Source: Candidatus Nitrosocosmicus sp.
GTDB lineage: Archaea > Thermoproteota > Nitrososphaeria > Nitrososphaerales > Nitrososphaeraceae
Reading direction: 5' to 3'
Length of the DNA stretch: 41,679 nt
NCBI GenBank assembly: GCA_009379865.1
Contig: WHSX01000003.1
Span: forward strand, 1 to 41,679
Shown piece by piece: positions 1 to 8,360 of this stretch (within the stretch, counting starts at the first letter, position 1; each line of letters opens with the position of its first letter). A program made the translations under genes and the position numbers. The notes under the pieces were generated by a model. That model saw only the letters and a program-made list of their open reading frames with translations. It ran no database searches and was not told the origin of the DNA.

Positions 1-340
1 CTAATGCAGGCCCTGACCAAACTGTAGAGTCTGGTGCGACAGTTCAACTAGATGGAAGTGGTAGCTCTGATCCTAATGGTTCTTCCTTAACCTACACTTG
101 GACCCAAACTTCAGGTCCTTCTGTCACTCTGAGTGATCCATCTTCTTCGCATCCGACATTTACAGCACCCGCAAATTCGGTAGCAACAGACCTTGTCTTT
201 GAACTTGTGGTTACAAACCAACAGGGAGAGAATAGTCAACCAGATAGTGTTACAATAACGGTTAATCCTGTAATTCCACCCATTGCTAATGCAGGCCCTG
301 ACCAAACTGTAGAGTCTGGTGCGACAGTTCAACTAGATGG
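1..340 (+). repeat. 55-bp identical direct repeat inside the PKD gene
   Basis: Bases 1-55 and 286-340 are identical, spaced by 285 bp, exactly 95 codons (one PKD unit). The flanking parts of the unit have diverged, so the identical block suggests recent unit duplication or gene conversion. Confidence 0.9.
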
Positions 341-740
341 TAGTGCTAGCTCTGATCCTTCAGGTGGTATACTAACTTACCAATGGACACAGACAAGTGG
401 ACCTCCAGTGACTTTGAATGATCCAACTTCGGTAAATCCAACATTCATTGCACCTAATATACAAGTACAAGATACCATAGTCTTTGAACTAGTTGTTACC
501 AACGAACAAGGAGTAAGAAGCGCACCTGATAGTGTTACAATAACAGTTAATCCATCTGATTCTCCACCATCCCCACCACCGTTTGAAGGAATATTAGGCT
601 CAGGTAACAACTTTAACTTCCAGATTCAACAGAATACAGGAAACAACGTAGGCGGACAATCCGGAAATGGTCAAATGTATTCAGATGAATCTATATATCA
701 AGGACAATCTACAGACCAAGACAGTAGTGTAGTATCTTAA
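3..740 (+). CDS. PKD-repeat surface protein, C-terminal part (5' end outside window)
   Basis: The frame is open from the first bases, so this is the C-terminal 245 residues of a longer protein. Two tandem beta-sandwich units of about 95 residues are visible. Each starts with NAGPDQTVESGATVQLDGS, continues through a TWTQTSGP / QWTQTSGP core and ends in SVTITVNP, the pattern of PKD-like (Ig-fold) domains. After them comes a proline-rich linker (SPPSPPPF) and a low-complexity Gly/Asn/Gln/Ser tail with no membrane anchor. Proteins of this kind are usually exported and act in adhesion or carbohydrate contact; that role is inferred. The stop at 738-740 is followed by a long non-coding stretch. Confidence 0.85.
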   Translation, partial: NAGPDQTVESGATVQLDGSGSSDPNGSSLTYTWTQTSGPSVTLSDPSSSHPTFTAPANSVATDLVFELVVTNQQGENSQPDSVTITVNPVIPPIANAGPDQTVESGATVQLDGSASSDPSGGILTYQWTQTSGPPVTLNDPTSVNPTFIAPNIQVQDTIVFELVVTNEQGVRSAPDSVTITVNPSDSPPSPPPFEGILGSGNNFNFQIQQNTGNNVGGQSGNGQMYSDESIYQGQSTDQDSSVVS

Positions 741-942
741 TAGTCGTCGGAAACAAATTGTAAAGAGAATGTGTATGTAATATTACTCAAATCAATCAAT
801 CCGATGAGCTTGAAACAATTGAAGTGTTAGTTAATATTTTGTTCAATGACAAAATGTCCAAAACTTGATAATTCTTCAAAGCTAGTAAATAGCAAGAGAA
901 TCGAAAGGTGGGGTTATATTTTATATTTATTTCCTCAAACCA

Positions 943-987
943 GACGAAGTTTGGGACTCGAATCTACGTCTTTCGGACGTGGGTTCC
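943..987 (-). pseudogene. Degenerate tRNA-Ser-like 3' end, candidate decayed att site
   Basis: Plus-strand bases 953-977 align with 15476-15499, the T-arm and variable arm of tRNA-Ser(CGA), in the same orientation. The first 10 bases (GGGACTCGAA) are identical. About 19 of 25 positions match over the alignment with one gap, and similarity continues weakly into the acceptor side (943-952). The T-stem no longer pairs, so it is not a working tRNA. Direct orientation relative to the intact tRNA next to the integrase is what an attR copy should show. It could instead be an unrelated tRNA relic. Confidence 0.4.
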
Positions 988-1312
988 AACAAAAAACAAC
1001 CATTTTAATCTTGTATGTGCCTAATTTATACAAGGTTCGGGCCCGTGGGGATACGATTCAAGGTTGAATACAATCGATCTGATATAAAATTGATAACAAT
1101 ATGATAATCCCTACGGATAACATAGGGGCCAGAGGGAAATTATCATCAATGGTATAAAATTTGCCTTCTAAACTGTAAATTTATGGATGAGATATTATTC
1201 TCTCTATAGTCAATTCTAATCGTTAACATCTAAAATCATGTCTTATAGGTTAAATTTAAAGCACTTAAATTGTTTTTCTTAAATAATGTAATTCGAATTA
1301 GGGGAACCCGGG

Positions 1313-1340
1313 ACATCAAACTAATTGATGTTGTTTTTGT
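1313..1340 (+). terminator. Possible terminator hairpin
   Basis: ACATCAA (1313-1319) pairs with TTGATGT (1325-1331) around a 5-base loop, followed by a T-rich run. It is 570 bases past the PKD gene, so the link to that gene is uncertain. It also lies just downstream of the minus-strand STAND gene's 3' end. Confidence 0.25.
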
Positions 1341-1474
1341 CAGCAATGAAGTGATATGGCGCTCAACCTGAACTAATACATGCTAAACTAAAATAGACTT
1401 CTGATAATATTTTTTAAGTATTCAGCATTTTGTATAAATCTTATCAATCTGATTACTTCCTTTTCCCTATTACA

Positions 1475-4400
1475 TCAAAGACCGCTTGGGGTAATATGTG
1501 ACGGCTTACCTATGGTAACAATCAAATCAATTATTGCATTGAAATGTTCTTTATTCCCCATACTAATATATGTTACCATAAATGAGATTATGTGAGGATA
1601 AGTATAGCAGATTTCAAATAGAAAATCCATCATTATTTTATTATTAAATCGACCTGATGAAAGCAGGTTAAATACATCCTCGGGTTTAATTGGTATCAGA
1701 TTCTTTAATGTATTAACATATTCCTGAACCGAATCATTCTCAAATTGAAATTTGGCTAAGTCAGATAACATTTTACTCCTAGTATCATTTGTAACATGTG
1801 CAGGCAATGTCCTTGCAGTCGAAGAGTTTTTCAACATTAGTAGTGCGTTAAATATTCTGTGTAATGTGAGATTCTTATAATATTCGCTGTGTATTTGATT
1901 AGACTCGATAATGGCTCGAATCAATGCTTGATTAGCTTCTATCACTAAATTAAACTCTTTATATTTTTTAGCTATTTCTGTGATGAGATTTACCTTTTCA
2001 TAAGTATCATTAATTTCGTTAATCTTTCTATATGCGTTGTATAACGTTAGTAGAGCCTGCAAACTATCACATCTAAACTGAATTGTCGCTATTTTGATTA
2101 ATGATCTTGCCTGAATAATGGGATTCTGAATGTGTTTGACGATTTTGAGAGTATATGAAACATCAGGAATTTCGAGAATATAGTCAATTATTTTTGCAAC
2201 AGGTTCAGATTTGTCACTAACTTTCTCATTTTCCAATAATGCTCGAATGGCATTCTCAAATATTTTCTTGTATTCTACTTTGCCTTTCCGAAAATTTATT
2301 AATGCGATTGATGACATCGTCAAAGAATAATTCAAAACTGATCTAAATTTCTCTAATGTATTTACTGCATCGCCAAAATCACCATTTTGAGCTTGAGATA
2401 TAGCGATTGATGACGGGGTATCAATTCTAGTGTAAATATGGCTTATTTTGTTCGCGAATTTGATCGCGGATTCAAAATCATGAATCCGTATTTTAGCATT
2501 CACCAATTCTTTTAATGGTGTTGCATTGAAATTTGAATTTGGTATGTTCAATATGTTCTCATAAGCATAGTCATATTCTTCAATCAATATTAATTCCGAA
2601 CAAACCCTTGAAATTGCAACAGATTTTGAATCAACTTCGACTATCATTGAAGCACTCTTGATGGAATCATCGAAGATGCTTTTTGCCACGTTAAATCCCT
2701 TTTTATAAAACATGGCCAAAGCTATTCTTGATAAAGCTTCTGACTTTGTACGATGGTCATCTATTATGGAGACGGTTTCCGATGACAAATCTAAGTCTCC
2801 ATAAAGGATTAAATCTGAACTGATCTTTGACGAATTGATATCCCTATTGCTACCGGGATCTAATACACTATTCTTCTCTAAAATGTTTTGAAAAGTTTTT
2901 CTTGATTCAAAAAAGAAACCTAGACTGGCCTCTAATACTGCAATTGATGATATATGGTACAACGGGGATTGAATGTTCCTGTTCAAAACTATGATCTTTG
3001 CATAATCAAACAAATCCTTAGACTTTTGTATCTCTCCGTCTTGAGCAATTAAAAGAGTGATCCTTTTTAAGCTTTGAATCATCAGTATTGGATCTTCAAT
3101 ATTTTCTAAAATCTTGTTGAAAAATACATGACTATTGCTACTAATTTCACCACTTACTATTTTAGATAAAGCTGCTGACTTGATATATGAGTCCTCTATG
3201 GCGGAGGCGGTTTTAACTGCATCGCCAAAATCACCATTTTGAGCTTGAGATATAGCAATATTTAAAATACTCCTAATCTTTGATTGCTCATCTAATAAGT
3301 CAATAATATCAAAATCAATATTTTTACTTGTGCTAACAAGCTTTCGAATTGAACCCATAGCAATAATTAATTCCACGATGCAATTTTCAGTCTGGTCATA
3401 AATTTGATCCCCTCTAAAAAAGATGGAAATCTCATCAGTACTCCCTTTCAATTCCATCAATACATTTATGAACATTATCATGGTGCTCCTGAATTCTACA
3501 AATTTCTCATGGACTAGCTGCGCTACCATAACCAAAATTAAAGCATCACACTTCTTGTCATTTGGTATCAGTGAAATAAGATCGAAGATTAGTTGCAGAT
3601 TCACTAAAAATTTAGGAATTTTACAAATACGCTCAACTATGATTAACAATGAGGAGAAATAGTCCTCTGGATTATAGATGGTTGATGCGAAATTTATTGA
3701 TTCACGCAATGTTCCTTCTGCGACGTGGTAATCGTAATCTTCGCTATTTGCTTGAGCCACAGCTATGGCAGACAGTGCAAGTGCCTTAGGATAGGGATCA
3801 TCCATTGATGAAGAAATATCAATAGCAGTGGAAATCTCGCCTTTATCAACGAGTCTGCTAATTCGGAGATGAATCAATCTTTTATCATTATCACCAATTA
3901 TAAATAGGTCGATAAGATCTCCAAGGTGATGATACTTAGATGAAAGTAGTAAAGATTCAAATTGATGTTCGTCAAAATGGCGAAGCATTTCCTTCACATT
4001 TGACGGGAAATCAAGACATAAGTCAGCCAAGAAGTAAGCCGCAATATCTAAATGCTTAGATAAGATGAGGTCCTTATCTATACCAAGACCATCGAGAATT
4101 TCCTTGCACTCTTTCATTTTATCGGAATTTTTTAAAGTAAAGGACAGTAATAATCTCCAAATAAATTTCAGGTTATGTTCATACAAATTTGAATTATTCA
4201 GCGATTCTTCCAAGGTTTTGGGGTCCAATTGAAATCGGTTGTTTTTATTAATGATATTTATGGGATTATTGATCTTGTTATATTTTACTAGATCTTGTAA
4301 TAATAATACTATCTTGATCATGGAAACAACATCTCTTTTTTGAAATGCTGCATCATAAATGATCTTCAATACTCTTAGAAAGGAGTCAGATTTCTTTGTA

Positions 4401-5881
4401 AGAATCTTTTCTTTGTATTTTAGATATTGTTGATCATCCAAAAAAGATAGTAATACTTTATACCAATTGACATCTTCAAAATCGGTGTAATCAATAAAAC
4501 CATACAAATGATTAATAATGTATTTTAACGAATAATCATCTAGCTTATCAATATCTATTTTCTCTAACGAGCTATTATAAAACCTAATAACTATTAGTCT
4601 GTGAGCTTCAAATACTGATATATGAAAAATATTGTCCTTCTTAAATTTAATGTCGTTTTCGTACGAAGTATACTGGGGAGTGATAAAAAAATCAATTAGT
4701 GAATGATGATATAATGAATATTTCTTCTCCATTTCACCCTTGTTTGAATGAATGTTTTCCACGTTCATGAATGAAATCAATTCACCCAGATGATTGCGTA
4801 ATTCATAAGTTGGGACACGCAAAATAGTTGCTAAATGCGATTCTGTTAAACCCTCAAAAGAAATACAAAGTGTATGAAAAATAGGCAGTAGAGATGTTTT
4901 CCACCTCTCTTCATTTCTTATTTTTATCCTGAGCAGAAATTGATGGTATATTCCATCTAAACCTGGTAACAAAGAACCGATATTTTCTCTTGTAGGAATG
5001 AATTCTCCACCTTCTACCGCATCGAGTAATAGTTTCACATAAAGGAAATTCCCGTTAGATTTTTCAGTCAAATCATCTAAAAAACCCTCATATAAGTTAT
5101 GAATTTGGGGTTTCGTTAATCTTGAGCTAATGTATTGTTTAATATCTTCTTTGTTCAATTCTAGATTGTCAGACAAATTTAAAGTAGTAGCGTTAGCAAA
5201 GCAATCTATTATCTTACTTTCATCTCTACTTGTTATAAGAAATCGGATATTATTTGACAACCCCTCCAAATTAGAGATCAAAGAAATTATAGAAGTATGA
5301 TGATAGTTTCGAAAAGATTCATCTAAGGCATCAATTAGTATGATTAATTTTTTTTTAGGATCATCAGAAATTATTAATTTTACTAAACCCAAAAAAATTC
5401 TTTCAAATATACTCTGATGATCTATTTCATGTATATGTAATTCCTTTATTACGAGTCCGACTACATTATTAGCAGAGATATCTGTTTGTGAAACATTTAC
5501 TGTAGTTTTACTCTGAATACCAAGGTGAGATAAATATTTTTCCAAGATAGAAGGATATTTGATCATGACTTGATCTGTAACTGATTTTGAGAACACATTT
5601 GGTATCGTCGAACGATTATCCGACGCTGTGCAAAAATAGGAGGCGGCTAGGAAATCTTTCTTTAACTTGTCTGATAATATTTCTCCATCAGATATTTTCT
5701 TCAGATGTGAAGCGATTGAGGTCTTGCCTGTGCCGGCCTTACCAACAATTAGAAAATACCTTGACCCAACAGGATTGTTTAACCATTCTATGATTTTAGG
5801 AAATAGCCACTTACGCCCAATAAATTGAGACTCATCGAGTTTAAGGGGAGAAGAAAATGAAGATTCGCTAGAGGTTTGCAT
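1475..5881 (-). CDS. NACHT-type STAND ATPase with TPR-like C-terminal repeats
   Basis: A 1468-residue protein. Residues 18-60 carry the lead-in FIGRKWLFPKIIEWL and the Walker A loop GKAGTGKT (47-54). Walker B is LIILIDALDE (179-188), followed by a sensor-like FLITSRDE near 215-222. This is the NACHT/STAND signature of NLR-like switches. Residues 300-600 are helical. From about 690 onward there are TPR-like units of the type IAISQAQNGDFGDAV, each ending in a SAALSKI-like helix. STAND proteins oligomerise on sensing a ligand through their repeats and then trigger an effector. No nuclease, protease or TIR domain is visible at the N-terminus, so the effector is probably separate. The gene starts 14 bases after the 152-residue gene and is probably co-transcribed with it. 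A role in defence against other elements is inferred. Confidence 0.8.
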   Translation of the reverse strand: MQTSSESSFSSPLKLDESQFIGRKWLFPKIIEWLNNPVGSRYFLIVGKAGTGKTSIASHLKKISDGEILSDKLKKDFLAASYFCTASDNRSTIPNVFSKSVTDQVMIKYPSILEKYLSHLGIQSKTTVNVSQTDISANNVVGLVIKELHIHEIDHQSIFERIFLGLVKLIISDDPKKKLIILIDALDESFRNYHHTSIISLISNLEGLSNNIRFLITSRDESKIIDCFANATTLNLSDNLELNKEDIKQYISSRLTKPQIHNLYEGFLDDLTEKSNGNFLYVKLLLDAVEGGEFIPTRENIGSLLPGLDGIYHQFLLRIKIRNEERWKTSLLPIFHTLCISFEGLTESHLATILRVPTYELRNHLGELISFMNVENIHSNKGEMEKKYSLYHHSLIDFFITPQYTSYENDIKFKKDNIFHISVFEAHRLIVIRFYNSSLEKIDIDKLDDYSLKYIINHLYGFIDYTDFEDVNWYKVLLSFLDDQQYLKYKEKILTKKSDSFLRVLKIIYDAAFQKRDVVSMIKIVLLLQDLVKYNKINNPINIINKNNRFQLDPKTLEESLNNSNLYEHNLKFIWRLLLSFTLKNSDKMKECKEILDGLGIDKDLILSKHLDIAAYFLADLCLDFPSNVKEMLRHFDEHQFESLLLSSKYHHLGDLIDLFIIGDNDKRLIHLRISRLVDKGEISTAIDISSSMDDPYPKALALSAIAVAQANSEDYDYHVAEGTLRESINFASTIYNPEDYFSSLLIIVERICKIPKFLVNLQLIFDLISLIPNDKKCDALILVMVAQLVHEKFVEFRSTMIMFINVLMELKGSTDEISIFFRGDQIYDQTENCIVELIIAMGSIRKLVSTSKNIDFDIIDLLDEQSKIRSILNIAISQAQNGDFGDAVKTASAIEDSYIKSAALSKIVSGEISSNSHVFFNKILENIEDPILMIQSLKRITLLIAQDGEIQKSKDLFDYAKIIVLNRNIQSPLYHISSIAVLEASLGFFFESRKTFQNILEKNSVLDPGSNRDINSSKISSDLILYGDLDLSSETVSIIDDHRTKSEALSRIALAMFYKKGFNVAKSIFDDSIKSASMIVEVDSKSVAISRVCSELILIEEYDYAYENILNIPNSNFNATPLKELVNAKIRIHDFESAIKFANKISHIYTRIDTPSSIAISQAQNGDFGDAVNTLEKFRSVLNYSLTMSSIALINFRKGKVEYKKIFENAIRALLENEKVSDKSEPVAKIIDYILEIPDVSYTLKIVKHIQNPIIQARSLIKIATIQFRCDSLQALLTLYNAYRKINEINDTYEKVNLITEIAKKYKEFNLVIEANQALIRAIIESNQIHSEYYKNLTLHRIFNALLMLKNSSTARTLPAHVTNDTRSKMLSDLAKFQFENDSVQEYVNTLKNLIPIKPEDVFNLLSSGRFNNKIMMDFLFEICYTYPHIISFMVTYISMGNKEHFNAIIDLIVTIGKPSHITPSGL
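2364..3256 (-). repeat. 41-bp identical repeat within the STAND gene
   Basis: Bases 2364-2404 and 3216-3256 are identical and encode the TPR-like segment IAISQAQNGDFGDAV in both places. Surrounding repeat units are much more diverged, pointing to recent copying between sensor repeats. Confidence 0.9.
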
Positions 5882-5895
5882 ACTTTTGAATTATA

Positions 5896-6354
5896 TTACT
5901 TTATTTCCTCTATAGTAGGACCCTCCACATTTTTTGCTGTTATATTTTCCATAGAATGTTTCAAGGTCCGGTTGGAAATTTTGCCTATATATGCCCCTTT
6001 CACCAATCCCGAATTAATATTCTTCATATAGATCTCTACATCAGGGATCTTTTGAAATTCCTCAATCAAAGTAAAAAGTGACTTCCTGAAGTCGGAATCA
6101 TCTCTTAATTTTTCCATCAATATTTTTTCAATCATCTCTCTATTTTCCGTCGGTTTCGATTCAAATTCTTTAAATTGTTTTTTTTCTTTGTCGTCTCGAA
6201 ATGTTGATTTAACTAAAGTCACCAGTTTTCCTGTTTTGTCTTGGATTTTGTTAGCCAGCTGATCACTAAATTTGTTTAGTAAGTTATCTTGAGTTTTAGT
6301 CAAGATAGACACAAGAACGCCTGTTATAAACTGAAGTATGAGTTGTTCAGACAT
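5896..6354 (-). CDS. Small STAND-partner protein (helical plus beta tail), possible effector-associated adaptor
   Basis: A 152-residue protein not recognised by name. Residues 1-18 are hydrophobic and amphipathic (LILQFITGVLVSILTK). Residues 20-60 are charged helix. Residues 66-100 (ENREMIEKILMEKLRDDSDF and the following helix) resemble the acidic helical segments found in effector-associated adaptors of bacterial STAND systems. The C-terminal 50 residues alternate beta-type hydrophobic positions (VEIYMKNINSGLVKGAYIG). It is the first gene of a two-gene unit, 14 bases before the STAND ATPase, behind its own TATA box. I infer an adaptor or membrane-acting effector switched by the STAND protein; the homology is suggestive only. 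Confidence 0.6.
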   Translation of the reverse strand: MSEQLILQFITGVLVSILTKTQDNLLNKFSDQLANKIQDKTGKLVTLVKSTFRDDKEKKQFKEFESKPTENREMIEKILMEKLRDDSDFRKSLFTLIEEFQKIPDVEIYMKNINSGLVKGAYIGKISNRTLKHSMENITAKNVEGPTIEEIK

Positions 6355-6385
6355 ATACTACTTGCTAAATAATAAAAGCAAGTGA

Positions 6386-6397
6386 GCTTATATAAGC
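6386..6397 (-). promoter_or_regulatory. TATA box of the STAND-partner operon, palindromic
   Basis: GCTTATATAAGC is a perfect 12-base palindrome centred about 37 bases upstream of the 152-residue gene's ATG (minus strand). It fits an archaeal TATA box with a short leader. The palindrome could also allow a dimeric repressor to block TBP. Confidence 0.55.
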
Positions 6398-6510
6398 ATA
6401 AACTGATAAAAAAAAATTGTTATACATAATTTAATCATTTTATTAAATATAAAAATGAACAATCTAGGTAATAACAAAGGTTTATTCAAAAAAATACGGA
6501 GGTAGAACTA

Positions 6511-6717
6511 TCAAAGGTAGATCTGATCTATTTTCCAAATTCTGTTAAAATAGTTTATAAAAATGCCTACACTTTCACTAGAATTTATTAGAATGCCTGT
6601 TATTGTTTTCCAGTCTACTATTAGAAGCTTGTCTATAAATATATCAATAGTTCCAGGTAACGAAAAATCGACATGGTGCAACTCTTTATCCTTTAGAATT
6701 TCTTTAAAATGCTGCAA
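6511..6717 (-). CDS. Doubtful 68-residue ORF or gene remnant
   Basis: The ORF uses a TTG start and has no upstream ATG before an in-frame stop. The composition (DFSLPGTIDIFIDKLLIVDW) is protein-like, with two hydrophobic stretches, but no family is recognised and no clear promoter or ribosome site precedes it. It could be the end of a degraded gene of the mobile element. Confidence 0.22.
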   Translation of the reverse strand: MQHFKEILKDKELHHVDFSLPGTIDIFIDKLLIVDWKTITGILINSSESVGIFINYFNRIWKIDQIYL

Positions 6718-6985
6718 GTTTTTGAAGTCTAGGTTGACTATTCCCCTCTATAGCACTTGATTAGGATAGTTATAAACCTCTAACAGGACAAATGAAAGTA
6801 GCAAAACAAAAAGCTACTGGAGTTCGCGACAAGGATAAATTAATACTAAATATACTACGTTTAAAGCTTTAAAATCATATCTTTATGCTCTTGGAGACAC
6901 GATAGTTGAGTAAAGAGAACATTATTAATAGGAGATCGTTACCCTACTAGATTATTAATATACTTCGAAGGTGCAATTAGATTCT

Positions 6986-7168
6986 ATGTATAACAGAACA
7001 ATACCTAGGACAATACCTAGGTTAATAAAACGAATAAACTCAAGTGACTACTTATATTGTGAGAATTGCGGACATAAGAAAACAGTGCACTTTTACATAG
7101 GTTTGGGAGATAAAATTCCGGAATGTAAACTACAAGGCTGTGATTGTGCCTGTTATGCAGGAGCATAG
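6986..7168 (+). CDS. Small zinc-binding protein (60 residues)
   Basis: The C-terminal half carries a probable zinc knuckle: YCENCGHKK (C-x2-C), a histidine, and then ECKLQGCDCACYAG. The N-terminus is short and basic (NRTIPRTIPRLIKR). An in-frame GTG at 6971 is possible, but the ATG at 6986 lies about 28 bases after a TATA-like box (near 6953-6963), which fits a leaderless transcript, so I prefer it. Small Cys-rich proteins of this size are common in archaeal plasmids and viruses; function unknown. It is convergent with the short ribbon-helix-helix gene at 7198-7323. Confidence 0.55.
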   Translation: MYNRTIPRTIPRLIKRINSSDYLYCENCGHKKTVHFYIGLGDKIPECKLQGCDCACYAGA

Positions 7169-7197
7169 TCTAAAAGCAGATAAATTAGAGAAATAAA

Positions 7198-7323
7198 CTA
7201 GTTACGAGGATTCTTTTTTATATAATTCTCAAGTAAATCTACAACAATAGCAGCCACACTAGTATCATTGTGTAGAGCCGCCTTTTTTACCTTTTTTGAG
7301 ATAATATTATTAAAATTAATCAT
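7198..7323 (-). CDS. 41-residue ribbon-helix-helix-like protein
   Basis: Read by hand on the minus strand. The sequence begins MINFNNIISKKVKKAAL, then HND, TS, and AAIVVDLLENYI. This is the layout of a ribbon-helix-helix domain: a short strand, helix 1, a turn with T/S, and helix 2 with IV-x-LLE-x-Y. Such proteins are plasmid copy-number or partition regulators, or antitoxins. No toxin gene is recognisable beside it. The ATG lies 37 bases from the likely start of the divergent membrane-protein gene, so it may regulate that promoter. Confidence 0.5.
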   Translation of the reverse strand: MINFNNIISKKVKKAALHNDTSVAAIVVDLLENYIKKNPRN

Positions 7324-7360
7324 ATCGCATAAATCTCTGATATTTCTTTTACAGTTTTGT

Positions 7361-8335
7361 TTGGTCTATGAAAACAATGAGCTTCTAGAATTAAAAAACA
7401 TTATTTTTAGCACTATTCTTCTAAGTTTCGCTGTTGGGTTGCTAGTAAATATCATTTCAATTTATCTAGATAGTAGAGAAGATGCAAAAATCATATTAAT
7501 TGCTTTTATTCTTTCGGTTTTTGCAATTTGTTTAATCGTATTGGTATTTCTAAGAGTGATTATTCATCCAAAACATATTACCTCTACAATTGAAGGGTTA
7601 GTGACATTTTGCTCAAAGCAAAATGAGTTTACGCTAAATTATTTTTATTCTTTCTATGCTTTGCAATCAGAAATTCTTAAAATATCAAAACTCCTGAATT
7701 TACAAGAAAAGCACATGAATGAATTATTATTAAATCAAATCATACAAACTATTGTAGTTAGATTTCTTTGTTCTGATCTACTAATTACTACCAATGCAGA
7801 AATCAAGGAATTTCCAATTAGTGAACTAGGAGAAAAATGTGAAAATGATATAATGATGAGATTAGGAAAGTTTGAAGAATATAACATCCAAATTAATAAG
7901 AATTCAAAATTTGAGAAAAAGAACAATAAGATACATATCAATACAAAAAATAATAAAATAGTTATTGAATGTTCCTTACTATCTGAGCTTCCAATCTCGA
8001 GAATTACTCATAGACCTGTTCCTAATATTTTTGAAATTCCATTGAATCCATTATTTGAAGAAGATCTTACTAAATCTGCATCTGATTTAAGTATATTCCT
8101 ATTTAATATTAGAGTGAAAATAGATTTTAAAAGGTCTCGTCTGAGACAGATTCGAAATTCCGAAAAACTAGAAGATGAATTATATCTATTTAAGAGATGT
8201 ATAGATGAATTAGTAGATCAACTAGATTTAGATAGGTTAAGAGATAATATTTTTAGAAAAATAGATCTGGAATCTTATGAATCTTTTTTTGATGCAAAAA
8301 GAAATAGAATTTCAGATGACAAAAAAAAGATCTAA
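7361..8335 (+). CDS. Two-helix membrane protein of unknown function
   Basis: Two strongly hydrophobic segments (IIFSTILLSFAVGLLVNI and IILIAFILSVFAICLIVLVF) are separated by a short charged loop. A cytoplasmic-type region of about 250 residues follows, rich in Lys, Glu and Asn with several charged helices. The frame is open upstream to a TTG at 7268. That extension overlaps the opposite-strand ribbon-helix-helix gene and is probably not coding, so I use the TTG at 7361 (324 residues). No family recognised. As a mobile-element protein next to a STAND unit, a membrane effector role is conceivable but unsupported by any motif. Confidence 0.6.
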   Translation: MVYENNELLELKNIIFSTILLSFAVGLLVNIISIYLDSREDAKIILIAFILSVFAICLIVLVFLRVIIHPKHITSTIEGLVTFCSKQNEFTLNYFYSFYALQSEILKISKLLNLQEKHMNELLLNQIIQTIVVRFLCSDLLITTNAEIKEFPISELGEKCENDIMMRLGKFEEYNIQINKNSKFEKKNNKIHINTKNNKIVIECSLLSELPISRITHRPVPNIFEIPLNPLFEEDLTKSASDLSIFLFNIRVKIDFKRSRLRQIRNSEKLEDELYLFKRCIDELVDQLDLDRLRDNIFRKIDLESYESFFDAKRNRISDDKKKI

Positions 8336-8360
8336 GATATACAATTATACCAATTCTCTG

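Larger units (their letters stand above)
741..1474. other. Long gene-poor stretch
   Basis: About 730 bases without a convincing gene. A 73-codon plus-strand frame at 846-1067 crosses a tRNA-like remnant and is not protein-like. What can be seen: the tRNA-Ser-like remnant at 943-987; a GC-rich patch near 1032-1060; an imperfect hairpin at 1103-1144, with GATAAT pairing with ATTATC around CCCT/AGGG; and a hairpin followed by T-rich sequence at 1313-1340. It probably contains the left junction of the integrated element. Confidence 0.6.
6355..6985. other. Gene-poor stretch upstream of the STAND unit
   Basis: Holds the STAND-unit promoter at its left end, one doubtful minus-strand ORF (6511-6717), a 26-codon plus-strand ORF at 6792-6872 that is too short to trust, and the TATA box for the zinc protein near 6953-6963. 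No repeats or tRNAs seen. Confidence 0.5.

Noticed and set aside
1031-1065. Possible second tRNA fragment (GGTTCGGGCCCGTGGGG)
   Set aside because: No T-loop consensus and no acceptor pairing can be drawn.
846-1067. 73-codon plus-strand ORF
   Set aside because: It crosses the tRNA-like remnant and a GC-rich patch, has no protein-like pattern, and no promoter or ribosome site precedes it.
6792-6872. 26-codon plus-strand ORF (MKVAKQKATGVRDKDKLILN)
   Set aside because: Too short and without promoter or homology support; may be a relic.
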